From Punctularia strigosozonata HHB-11173 SS5 (Eukaryota > Basidiomycota > Agaricomycetes > Corticiales > Punctulariaceae): a DNA stretch of 64,000 nucleotides. Positions 11,413 through 25,260 of the stretch are shown in pieces; position 1 is the stretch's first letter, and each line of letters begins with the position of its first letter. A model generated the notes under the pieces. That model saw nothing but the letters and a program-made list of their open reading frames with translations, ran no database searches and was not told where the DNA came from. The DNA lies in assembly GCF_000264995.1 (NCBI RefSeq), contig NW_006767441.1, positions 328,255-392,254 of the forward strand, read 5' to 3'. The position numbers were made by a program, and so were the translations under genes.

Positions 11413-13412
11413 ATGCGCCATTCGATTCCTACACTGGTCACCCTCACATTGGCTTCCAGGGCCCTCGCTATCGCGGTCCCGAGCACAACGCCATCTAACG
11501 TATGGAACTACGGCATATATAACAATGTCGCTCATCGCTCCGATCTATCCAGGCAGCTAACGTGGATCCAGAACTTCTCGGTGTATCTCTTGAATTCTTC
11601 ACGTTTCCAGGTCGGTCTTTTCGACCGCGATCGTACCTCATGCACTCACCGAATGTCCGCAATCAAGCATATACCGAAATTCCCGCAACTATCAACTGCC
11701 TTGCCAACATCCAGACCTTTCGTGGCGTCGCTCCTCCTGTCCGCATCGGTGGTACGACCCAGGACCGCGCAACATACAATCCGTCTCTCAGTTCGGCAGT
11801 AAACTACACTGTTGCCTCCTCCGCGGACGCGCCGACCTCCCTCACCTATGGCCCGAGCTTCTTCACCCTAGCTGCCGGGATGAAGGGGGACGTAACGATC
11901 GGGTTGAATAGGCAGTTGAACAACCAAGCAAACAGCCTGCAGGCGGCACAACAGGCGAAGAGTGTTATGGGCAACTTGTATGCCTTCGAATTGGGCAATG
12001 AGCCTGACCGTGCGTGGTGTCTGCACGAAATCGGGTAGTTGCTGACGTACCGTGAGCTAGTGTGGGGTACCGAGACAGTAGCTACAGACGCAACTTCGGA
12101 GACGAGCTGGTTCAAAGCGATGTCATCCTCCGTACGTCAAATTGGCGTTGCTGTATTGTCACAACTGATGATCGATGCAGCTCGGAAATGTCTTCCAAGC
12201 TGGCGTGTACCTTAGCTGGAAGATTAGCGACCTCATACCAGACCTCATAAGCGATGGTGGAACGAGTTTTGTGAAGTCATTCTCGCGGCACTCTTATCCG
12301 CAAAGCGCGTGCAACGGCGCTTCCACGAGTTTACCGACGCTCATGAGTCATTCGTAAGCAGTCGCCCCATTTACCGGCAAAACATGCAGCTCGCTTGACT
12401 CGTACCGATGTTCAGCGGCATTGTATCGTACTTAAGCCAATTCAAGAGCGAAGCGACTTTGGCACATACTAACAATAAGAAAGTACGTTTGGTTCGCGAT
12501 GACGATTCCGTGTATCTGATGCTACGTAGTACTTCCTAGGGGAGACCAACTCAGGTATTCGCACGTTGTCACCATACCGATGATGGAATTGACACATTTG
12601 CCCCTCACTAGCTACGTGCGGAGGTACATCGCTTTTCCTTGGCAGCATCTCGCAGCTCATCCGGTTGTCATAGGCGGCGGTATCAGTCCAACCTTTGGGG
12701 CTGCGCTTTGGATCGTCGACTATGTACTGCAAGCTGCGTGGATCGGTGTTGACCGGTTGTATTTCCATCAAGGAACGATAGGCAATTGTGTAAGCGTCGT
12801 CTTATCGCCTGCTTCCAGTCGACTCATATCATCATGGATACAGCAATATTGCTGGTGGGGACGTTTCAGTACAGGTGCTCCCTACTACGGGGCCGCATTC
12901 GTCGCCGAATTTCTAGGTACGGATGGCACGAAGATTTCAATGCTTGATGATGGTACAAGTATGTTGGCCGTTGCTTCCCCTTTACTGGTGTTGAACCGTT
13001 GGACTGTTCGACAGGCGCGATTGGAGTATATGCGATCTTCAACTCTGCTAATAAGCCCGTCCGCCTGTTGGTGTATAATTCTAACTATTTCGATGGTAAG
13101 ACAGATGCTCCCGCCCCCCCCCCCCCCTGACGATCGTTAAGCGGACTGGATTGCACAGGCACGGGTACAAGGTCCTCGACGTCCGTGTCTTTGACCGGCT
13201 TAACCGCCACGACCGCTAAAGGGAAGCGCTTTACATCTGCATCTGCTCCTAGTCGCGTTGATGGCGGGGTCATTCCGACGATCGGCGGAGGTTCCTTCAG
13301 CACTACGTGCACTCATAATGGCACCACGACAACCGACAGTTTGACGCTTAGTGGAGGTGGTCTAAGCGTTGCAGTACAGGCTTCGGAGGCATATATGGTA
13401 TTCTTGTCATAA
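11413..13412 (+). CDS. Secreted glycoside hydrolase family 79 (beta-glucuronidase-like)
   Basis: Extracellular hydrolase of glucuronide-containing glycans such as plant arabinogalactan or glucuronoxylan side chains. It starts with a hydrophobic signal peptide (TLVTLTLASRALAIA). About ten short introns are needed. After joining, the N-terminal block DPELLGVSLEFFTFP is followed by VRIGGTTQDRATY, GDVTIGLNRQ and FELGNEP, whose Glu is the expected acid/base. Then come YFLGETNS, whose Glu is the expected nucleophile, GISPTFGAALW and a C-terminal beta-domain ending AYMVFLS. Both catalytic Glu residues are present, so the enzyme looks functional. One intron (near 13092-13159) contains an uninterrupted run of C. 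It converges with ATG9, with about 115 bases between the stops. Confidence 0.88.
13108..13127 (+). repeat. Poly-C tract in a GH79 intron
   Basis: An uninterrupted run of more than ten C lies inside the intron that joins YFDG to TGTRSS of the GH79 gene. Such a run is prone to length variation and to sequencing error but does not affect the coding frame. Confidence 0.8.
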
Positions 13413-13527
13413 GCATGCGGCAACAGTGATTACAACTGCTGTTGAAGGATGTAGAGCAAGCAGCGTCGTGATAACGTGATAATGTGATATTGGTACAAGA
13501 TGCAACAAGCTGAACACGCCGATCTCC

Positions 13528-16500
13528 TTAGATCACTCTGGCTGGTCCTTGCCCCCGCGTTCCGTATATCTGTGCCAGCAATCCCAGGACCCCACCATCC
13601 TCAAGATCCTCCTCCTCCTCCTGTTGCGATCGGTTGATGTCCGCCTTCGCCTTCGTCCCATCAATATAATCTGACTCGTCCAGTTCGTCCAGTTCATCGT
13701 TCTCTTGCTTCGCCATGGCGGAGGCCTTAGCTGTTGGAGCAACGGAGTTCTGAGAGTCGCCCAAGATAGCCGTTTGAGCCATGGATATGCCGCCGCCCGG
13801 TTGCGACAGATACATCGATGCAGATGGCGCAGTCTGCATTGTGTTCCCAAGACCGCGACGTTGACGGGTAGAAGCCAAATTCTGACTCTGTTTGAGAGCT
13901 CGGTCGTACTCTTGAGCCCGCAGCTCTCCTAGGACTGTGCTACCCATGTTGGTTGATTCAAGCATTGGACCAGGCGTCCGATTCTTGCGTGGGGACACCG
14001 CAGGATTGTGGGATGTATACTCTGCCATGCGGGTGAGATACAACGATCCTGTCGGGTCCGAGGGGTTCCATGTGGGATGGGCTGCCTATCACACGCAGTC
14101 AGCAATCGCGCTGCATATATCTTACCTCCAAGTACGTACCTTGAAGTTGAGGAAGCTCTTCTCCATCTTTCCCTCGTTAGACATCAGTCTCTCGTCGTTG
14201 ACTTGAGTGGGTGCTCCGAACTGCGGCTTAATTAGCAAAATGACATCCGTCGTGATAGAGATCTGGGCAAACCTTGACGTTCCCGTGCCTCTGGAAGTCG
14301 AAGACCGCGAAACTGCAGACGTAGCCGAGGCCGTCCACGTGTACTGTGAACTCACGGAAGAAGTCGATAATGGCAGGTGCGCAATCAGGCAGAGAAAACC
14401 ACAGTATGAACGGCGTGACGATGACAGATATTAGTTCGTGAACATATGTCATGACTTTCATGCCGAATAACTCTCCGAATTCGGTATGAACCTGAGATAT
14501 CGGTCAGAACCGCATATGTAATGCTCACGACATGCTAACCTTTTTCGAATGCAACTGATCTTTCCAATGGTCGGGCATGTAGTGCGTGTGGTGTATTACC
14601 TCCGTCATCAGCATCTCGGTATCAAATACTCGATGTTCCTCTGGGATCATGCCTCGAGCAGCTGCGAGTACTGAGCCGAATACACCGAGATAGAACAACA
14701 CGGTGCGATGGGGAGTAACCTCGAAGTGGAGGAACAAATCTGGGTCCAGGACGGAGGCGAGAAGGAGCACAGCAGCGAAGGAACCGGCGATAAACGCAAC
14801 GAATCTGTAGCGAACGATGGTTGAACATCATGAAACCCAGTCGGGGAGGGCGAACAAGAACATACCTCATGACTATCGTCATCTTCTCGTTTGGGAATTG
14901 CGCTATGTACACATTGGCGGTGGGGTAGGACTCGTCGAGGCGTGTTTTGAAGAAATGTGGGAGCTCATTGAACTCTCTAAATTTCCACTCAGCAAACGGT
15001 GTATAGCGACGACTCCCGATAGAAGATGGATTCTTGTGATATTCCTGGATAGCAGGTCAGTATGACGGCGGCCATTCATTCAACGCGCACGTACCTCGAA
15101 GTAGCGGAAGAATGAATACATCACAAGATACAGTACGATGAACGGCATGAAGATTGCGTTTAGGATGCCCATGAAAACTAGTCGCCGGCGTAATCTGTGA
15201 GGTAACGTGAGCATGGCATGAACCAGCGCGAGTAATGCTCATTTGAACGGACCCCTCAATCAGCACGGCGCGATTCTTTGACTTCGTGAACACCTTGCGC
15301 ACTTTGCCGCTCGGATCAAAGAGATATTCCATCAAGCAGAACCTCAGATTCCACTCCAGAGCACGCGTAAGGATTCTGCCCTTCCCTTCTTCGGGCGTGA
15401 TAAAACGCCTCAAGACCCGTGGAAGGGGAACACGAAGATCGAGAAGCTCCTTGTTGAAAAGCGCTATGAGGTAATTCTCTTGCCGCATGATGCGGTTCGC
15501 AATGTCGTGCGCATCCAACTTCGCGGTGGTCGCTGTCGTTTTAGACGAGAGCGCCGTGACGGGATTCTCTTCTCTTATAGCAGTGATACGACGGACGACC
15601 TCGGGCCATGAGATAGTTTGGATGTCCTCCTGTTCAACATATGGAGATCAAGATGTGCGAAAGGCAGAATTAGAGTGTACTTACGTCCGGTATTCGCAGA
15701 AGGTAGGTATAGAACCGGTACATATCCATCAGGTGAAATATGTTCAGAATAAACATAGCTATCCGCCACACATAGAAGGCAGTAAATAGCATAACGAAGA
15801 GAAACGTAAAGCCGGAAAATCTGTGCGGCAGACTGAGTATTCGCTTTCAAAAGCAATCGGACAGTGCGAACCTAGACACGCAACGGTCGACGACAACCTC
15901 CGAGAGTCGAGTAATACCCTCGTGTCTTATACGAGAGTAATCTACACACCCAAGAAGAAACGTCGAGAACCCAATCACAAACCCCACTGTACTAAGTCAA
16001 AGGGTCAGCACCAGAGAATTATGACGCGACGGAGTACGTACAGAAGGTTCAGCCCACGCGAGAGTGCGATGCACCATATTCCCTTCCCCTGATAGTAGTA
16101 GTACACCTCCTGCAAGAACGCGTCCAGGTTGTACACGTTCACCCAGTTCCACAGGGCGCGTTCGTAATTGTCCAGCCCTCGCATGGGTCGCGAATCATGA
16201 GAAGTTACCTGTGATGTATCCTCAACATCCACCTCTGACGGTCGGGGAGGTATCGACATGTGAACGGGTAGTGTGGCAGGGGCGGGAGGTGGCGCAGGTT
16301 TACGTTGCTGCTTCGGCTTCGTCTTGGGTTGTCTAGGTCTTGGAGAGGTCGCTTCAATCATGAAGCTCTGTGGAGGTTCATCGTCGGACGAGTCGAGTCG
16401 TGTCTGGTCATCCTGGCGAATGTTCGGTCTGATCACGCTCGACGAGGCGCCGGCGCCCCAGGTCACCCGCTGCTTCCCCCGAGTGCGCGGAGACTTGGAG

Positions 16501-16712
16501 AGCTTGATGCTCCGTCCGGGATCTCCTGCTTCCAGGTCGAGATCTTCGCTGCGCTCCTCATCTTCCTCTCGTAAAGATTGGTCGGCCTGGACGTAGCCCT
16601 GGTAGCGCCTACCCATGGGGTTGAGCATGTTGAGGAATGGGCGAGAGCTGCCGAGATTCGAGTCGAAGAGAAATGAGCTGGATGGACGGGTGTTCTGTCT
16701 TGATTCCGCCAT
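13528..16712 (-). CDS. ATG9: Autophagy-related protein 9 (lipid scramblase)
   Basis: Multi-pass membrane protein of ATG9 vesicles that moves lipids to the growing autophagosome. The N-terminal ~200 residues are a low-complexity cytosolic tail rich in Pro, Arg, Asp and Glu. The conserved core then begins with [19 protein letters not shown] and [15 protein letters not shown]. Later blocks include [53 protein letters not shown]-type sequence, [19 protein letters not shown] and the motif [15 protein letters not shown]-like segment. Several hydrophobic spans fit the four transmembrane and two re-entrant helices of ATG9. The C-terminal tail is acidic and Gln-rich, ending [11 protein letters not shown]. 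The start at 16712 ([10 protein letters not shown]) is preferred; an in-frame ATG at 16739 is an alternative. Confidence 0.93.
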
Positions 16713-19110
16713 GTAAGTCGACAGAGCCGAGCTAAGCAAGAGTACCGAGGCTACTGCTTGCAGGCGCCTGGGGAGCGCCGGTGGCGGTTACAGCGACGCG
16801 ACGCGCACGCGTAATAGGGTTGCGTGCCTTTGCCCGGACCGACGACCGTCCAAGTATACGTGGGATCCCATGCTCCTTCGTTGCTGTTGCTCATGGAACG
16901 ATTGGTAGCCTTGCCACGCCTCTACGTGTGGGTCTTCACGCTGGGCGCGGAGCAGAGGCAGGTCTAATGCCTGGGTTCACGCGACCACGAAACATACTTG
17001 ACCATGTTTTCGTCTACAAACTATCCTTGTCCCCTTCATCTCCCTACAGGAGGGAGATGTTTCAATCCCATCAAGCCCAAGGGAAACGCAAACCGGCATC
17101 GCGAGGAATCAACACTCTGTCATGCTCGGTACCTTGGCCTCGTGTTCTGTTACCTCCTCTTCCCGGCTGTGATTGATGGGGGTGCAGCGTTCTGAAACCT
17201 ATCTGTGACTTGCGAGACCCTGTGAGTGCACCACTCATATGAAGCGATACGAACTACCAAGATCTGGACCATCCACATATGATTTCTCGCACTTCATTGC
17301 CGAGGTCGCAGACCTTGCGCCTAAACTGACGACAACTGTCCGCGTTCGGACCATGCCCTGGTTGGGATGTGATATGAATTACTCCTCGGCACTGGATTGG
17401 TCGAACTCTTCCCATGGGATTTCGACCTGCACCCATTGCTCCCTAACCTCGTACCGTATACCTGGAGTCGGCTTTTCTGGATACTCACAGTTGGCTGAAG
17501 AATGGTTCAACGTCGTCGCACGGCAGCCAATCTCGATCTTGCTTTGGCAGCCAACGTGCACTCCGACCCTCTTCCGCGACTTGCCAACGCCCAGCACATT
17601 GTTAACTGTATACGCATGCTTCTCATTCTACCTCTTATTTGTAGCCAGGAGCATCAAGGCAAACCCAAGTCACGTCACCGTTTTCGTAACCTGCAGGCTC
17701 GCTGTACATCATATCAACACCAGCAAAACTTTACTCTGGCACCGCATAACAAAGGCTTGCCAGAGCATGATCCGTACTCCCGCTGCCCTCCCTGTGTACA
17801 GTCAAGATTCGCTCTCTCATTACAGGTATAAATCGCGATGACACTGGGGTAGTCAACGCTGACCAATCTTTTGATTTGCAGCATGTGTATCGGCGAGAAT
17901 TCCGCTGACCACGCACTTCGGTATCTGCGCGCACAGCTGAGCGCTCTGTTTACCAATTCCTCCTAGTGCATATCCCGTCATTGCAAGGGACGCCTTCGAA
18001 GCGTGGGTCAAAGGCATCCTTCGCTTTGGCCGAGTTATAGGACGGGGCTTTGGATCGGGATCCGACTATCCATGGCCTACATATTCGATGCTCGTTTGAA
18101 GAGCCGCACTTGGATGTTCTGTGCAACACGAGGTTCTTCTATACCTAAATTTCAAGGTCGACCATTACAACCCCGACTATGAATTGACTCGCAAGAATGG
18201 GCTTTTCCTCCAAGTTGCTAAACAGAGAGTCTGTTCTGTCCTGACCGAGTAGTCAACTCTGATCCGTCACCCAGAGAGCAATCAACCTCTCACAGATATC
18301 AATGTTGCCTTTCGTGTACCTTTCACTAGTGCGCCAGACCTTCATCATCGTCATGTACCCGACTTATACTCCTTCGCAGTGCGTGTCCTCGAGAGTCCCT
18401 GTCACCAAAGCCGCCATACAGCGAATGGTCGGCAGGACATTCCTATAGTCATCGGAGGCGTGATTTGACTTGAAATCCTTTCAGGACCGCTTCTGCTGCG
18501 AATGGAGAGCGATCATCGACTGCCGATCCACCCCAAGTGGGCCTCATGTCCGATACTCGCCCCTGAAAGCCATGTATGTTGTTTCATGAAGTCCCGGGCT
18601 CTTCTGGAAGCTCACCTGTCGGGATCACTTCAATTCGCATACCTCGTCGACGTGATCAAGTTGGTTACTGAAGGCGCCTGGAAGTAGGGATCTAACCACT
18701 GATTGACTCTCTCACCGAGCGGCCGAATCTGGAAAGTCGAAGCTTAACACCTGCATTACTACATAGACGAGTGATTGAGAGCCTGAAATGCTTCAACTCT
18801 TTGCTTGACTCGCGAACTGAATATCGAGAATGCATATGGGACCCTGGGTGTATATAACTTGATAAGTAGTCTCCAGGTGACACTGCGGGAAACAGGCTGA
18901 ATCTGGGCAAAATAATTCAGAAAAGCTATGAGCTAAGTTGACCCAAATGATGATGTCAAACTTAGACCGGGAAAATAGTTATATTTTTGACATATATCTG
19001 CATCCTTGAGATAAATCTGTCATAACTTCAAACTAGCTTAGCTGCAAATATGTCAGTAACAACGATAGTTATTATACAATAATTTTGTTATAGGGATTTC
19101 CCGCTGTGTG
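16713..19110. other. Gene-poor stretch between ATG9 and MCM7
   Basis: About 2.4 kb with no gene I can recognise. A plus-strand frame at 17239-17841 (200 codons) shows no family motif, and another frame overlaps the same bases. Short protein-like pieces at about 17500-17830 and 17880-18040 (for example DAFEAWVKGILRFGRVIGRG) are interrupted, so the stretch may hold a decayed gene. At about 18940-19095 it becomes strongly A+T-rich with weak inverted symmetry (GGGAAAATAG near 18970 and TTTCCC near 19098). That could be a decayed MITE or just a promoter-proximal A+T island. Confidence 0.4.
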
Positions 19111-19116
19111 AGACAG

Positions 19117-19178
19117 ACGCGTGATGGCCACGAGTGGTGACACTCAGGGTGACACAGTGACAACCGCGTCCGACGCGA
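19117..19178 (+). promoter_or_regulatory. MCB-like boxes in the MCM7 promoter
   Basis: A perfect MluI cell-cycle box ACGCGT lies at 19117-19122 and a variant ACGCGA at 19173-19178, both within 100 bases of the MCM7 start. ACGCGT is the site of the MBF/DSC1 factor that turns on replication genes at G1/S in fungi. The sites are read directly; the regulation is inferred. Confidence 0.5.
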
Positions 19179-19215
19179 CTTCCTGTGTCTCGACCGTCTT
19201 GATTCTCCCGCCACC

Positions 19216-21966
<2,751 letters not shown>

Positions 21967-22066
21967 AGAACAACGTCCGTGGGTCTGCAATCCTGTATTA
22001 CTATATTATACATTTTGGTCGTCGCACTGCTATCCGTGTATTTACGTTTGTAATCGTCATCTTGGT

Positions 22067-24765
22067 TCATGCCTGCGCAAGGAGTTGCTGATGCGCCCTT
22101 TGCAACTCCGTAGTTATTGCATGCGATGCTGTACTTCGGGGCAGGTCTTCATCGTCGGATTCTCCGATGATATGATACCGTTCCTGGTGCCCAATCGCGC
22201 CCGATACGCTGTCATCCGCCATCGTGGACATCCCAACTGCGTCATCAGTGTCTAAAGACAAGTAGATATTTGATCGTTGTCGGCGTCTGCAGAATGCGCA
22301 CAGCAAAGCACCGAGCAGTATTGCAATCAGCACCAGTCCAACCACCCATCTCGAACCTGGAATGTGGTCCACCGACATATTCGTCATCGTTTCAGTGCTT
22401 GGACTGGCTTGATTCTGGAGAGCTGGGGACTCCGTCTCCGCTGCTGCGTCATTGTGGTCATTCGGGAGGACAGCCGTCGGATTCGAATGCTGTGTTGTGG
22501 ATATTGACATGACGATGGAGGGTCGAACAGGGGGAGAACTCTCAGCCAGGATCGTCGCTGAGGGATTGACCTCGTAGGGTTTTGCGAAGCCAGGATCGAT
22601 TGTAGACCCCCAAAGCACCAGATTCCATCCCAGAAAGTATCCGTTGAGGTCCTCGTCGGCTTGATCAGAAACTCTAATCGTCCAGTCTCCCAGCGGATCT
22701 TCACCCCTGCCGAAGAAGCGTCAAGCACGGAAACATTAGGATGTGTTGAACATACCAGTGCTTAACGGACATGAAACGCCATCCCGGAAACCCCGAGTCT
22801 GAGATGTCGCGAGGCCGCGTTGCAGCGAGTACACTCTTGACGCCATTCGGACTAATCAACTCGACTTCGACATCGCCTCTGCGATCATGGGCGACCCACA
22901 CGCGAACCGTCACATGCTCGAGTGCCTCTAGGTTGTTCGACTTCATCATGTCGGCCGTGATGGTGGTAGAACTGGTAATTCCACCAAGAGGTATAGAAGC
23001 GCCTCCCGACATGCGCTTCCCCTCGTCCATCGTCCCGTTGTTCATGCGGAGGGGCGGAACCTCCAGCCATGCTTGCGGTTTCACTGGGGTCCAGTTCATC
23101 GCGGCAGTCACGTATCTGTAGGCATCCATTTTCCCAAAACCGTATTTGTAGCTGTACAGGCGGCCTGTCGATGTCACCTCCCAGTCTGGATCATCTGGAC
23201 TGACGATAGCGGCTGTTGCGACGGCAAGATGCTGCAGATCCCGCCAGGTCAATTCTGGCCTGGGTCGAGTGTATGAGGAAAAATGGCTGAGAACCCGTGA
23301 ATGCTTCACTTACCGGGTAGAGAGTGCCAACGCAATCACGCCAGCTACATTCGGAGCAGCCGCAGAGGTGCCACCGTGTGAATGCGAGCACTTGTCTTTA
23401 CCGACATCGGTAGTGGTCTGCAAGGGAGAATATGAGCGTTACGACGGTACGTCCAAGTGTCAACCAATCTCACGATGGCAGCACCGGAACCGGATGTATA
23501 AGCAACGACCAAGTTGGCTGCACAGGATTCAGAGTAGTACGGATGCCCGCCATCACGATCTATTCCAGCAACGGTGATGGTGAATATACTGTTCGTGTAT
23601 CCGTCAAAGTTGCATTGATCACCAGAAGCGCTGAACAACGTTATTCAGCTCTTGCCATGCCTTTGGTGATAGCTGATACTCACGCGCCATTGCCGCTCGC
23701 ATATACGTACACAGAGCCTCGACCGCCGCGTCCATGAGTAATACCATTCACCACGGCTTTCTCCACGAGGTAGGGCGGCGCATCCATGTGTACGCCGTCG
23801 TCCGGAGGACCCCAGCTACAACTGTATATAGAGGTGTTTTGATAACCATAATTCAGTGCAGCCGCTTCGTCGGCGTCGGTGATAGGTCCCGAGAGAATGC
23901 GAAGACCGGCGACCTTCGAGTTGTATGCGATTCCAACCCCACAAACGTCGTTCTTCCCGGCAGCGATCTGTCCCGCACATCTAGCGACTAATAATTGGGA
24001 ATGATCCATAATTTTGCAGTGCGATACTACTGACCTTGTTCCATGTGTATCGTCCCACTTCTTCGGTTTAGGAAGATCCTCTTGATCGTTGAAATCATAC
24101 GATCCGAGCGCATCCTGTGGTGACGAAGCTTGCATCAGATAATTATATAGGATCAAATGTGTGCGAACAAAGTTGGCTGCCAGATCGTTGCTCTCGAAGT
24201 CCAGTCCATCGTCAATGAGAGCAGTGGTGACGCCCTGCCCGGTGACGCCTATATCCCAGATACCGGTCGCATTCATGGAATGCTCCGGAGCCTCTTCATT
24301 CACCAGATGCCACTGGTCAGAGAAGTTGGGATCTTCGATGCCAAAGTGAAGGGCGATAGACCCGATAGATTCCGGGTTGAACGAGTCCATCAGAGGCGGC
24401 AGGGCTCTCTTCGTCCGCCAATGGGGGGTTTGAAGCGAGACCGACAGAATACTCGCTGCCATAACTCCGTCACGCCTGGGATAGCCAGCGGCACGACTTT
24501 GCAGTCTTCGCCAGAGACTCTCTGGTGTCTCGGATGTGGAGGGCTCCGTCTTCGGGCGGCGGGTCAACCAATGGTTCGCCAGTGCGCCAACAGGCTCCAC
24601 CAACTGCAGTCCCAAAGCCAGCAAAGAGACTTCCAGGTCTACACCTTGCCTCGGATCATGTTCGACAACATAGTAGTCGTGGGTTCCGTACGCGCGCCTT
24701 ACTAGCGACGCCGAAGAGATCCAGGCCATAGAGATCAAGACGGCGAGAGCAGTGCATACGTGCAT
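22067..24765 (-). CDS. KEX2: Kexin, Golgi proprotein-processing serine protease
   Basis: Membrane-bound subtilisin-family endoprotease that cleaves secreted precursors after dibasic sites in the late Golgi. It opens with a hydrophobic signal peptide (ALAVLISMAWISSAS) and a prodomain. The catalytic Asp is in ALIDDGLDF, His in DDTHGTR, the oxyanion residue in YASGNGA and Ser in GGTSAAAPNVAG. All are present after removing short introns. The P domain follows (VRVWVAHDRRGDVEVELISP, and GEDPLGDWTIRVSDQ after joining), with ELNGYF-like ending (DEDLNGYFLGW). A Ser/Thr/Pro-rich stem, one transmembrane helix (WVVGLVLIAILLGALLCAF) and an acidic cytosolic tail complete the protein. The domain order matches fungal kexins throughout. 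Confidence 0.94.
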
Positions 24766-25260
24766 GCCAGCACCAGGAGATTGTGTATATCCGTGACGGT
24801 TCGGGTGAGACCCTCAGGCGGTACGGCACCAGCAATCGATGGTTTAAACGGCATGGCGAAGGTAGCCCTCCCATACTCTGCCTCGTCGCTCCGGAACTGT
24901 GCATTGCGCTGTGCGTTGGTTTGTGATCGTTCCCATGGCATGCCTGAATGCAAGACCGGATTCAGAACGAGAGATTCAGAACGAGAGAGTGGCTTGAGCT
25001 CGCGTGCGACAGCGGAGTCGGTACGGATGGGAACCTGACCGCCGCAGGGAGAGCCGGCCGTGCACATACGGCGCGTGGCGTAACGTGGCACACCGATACA
25101 GAAATGCCAGTGACAAGTGCAGCATTGAGTATCATCTCAGTATGGTTTCAAGGCCAGCGGTTTGGTAGGTAGAGCGCCGGCAGCAGCGCCATTGCGCCCC
25201 ATGTCATATATCACTACGCTAGAACACACGCCAAGGGGAGCTATACTCAACGTCAACATC
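24766..25260. other. KEX2 promoter / LEU4 3' region
   Basis: Same-strand intergenic region: the LEU4 stop is at 25261 and KEX2 starts at 24765. It contains a 14-base tandem duplication (listed separately). No gene is supported. Confidence 0.45.
24959..24986. repeat. 14-base perfect tandem duplication
   Basis: The 14-mer gattcagaacgaga occurs twice head to tail at 24959-24972 and 24973-24986, in the KEX2 upstream region. Confidence 0.85.

Noticed and set aside
17239-17841. 200-codon open frame as a gene
   Set aside because: No recognisable motif, competing frame on the same strand, and no plausible partner exons.
18940-19110. A+T-rich MITE before MCM7
   Set aside because: Inverted symmetry is weak and no target-site duplication was found; kept only as a remark on the gene-poor stretch.
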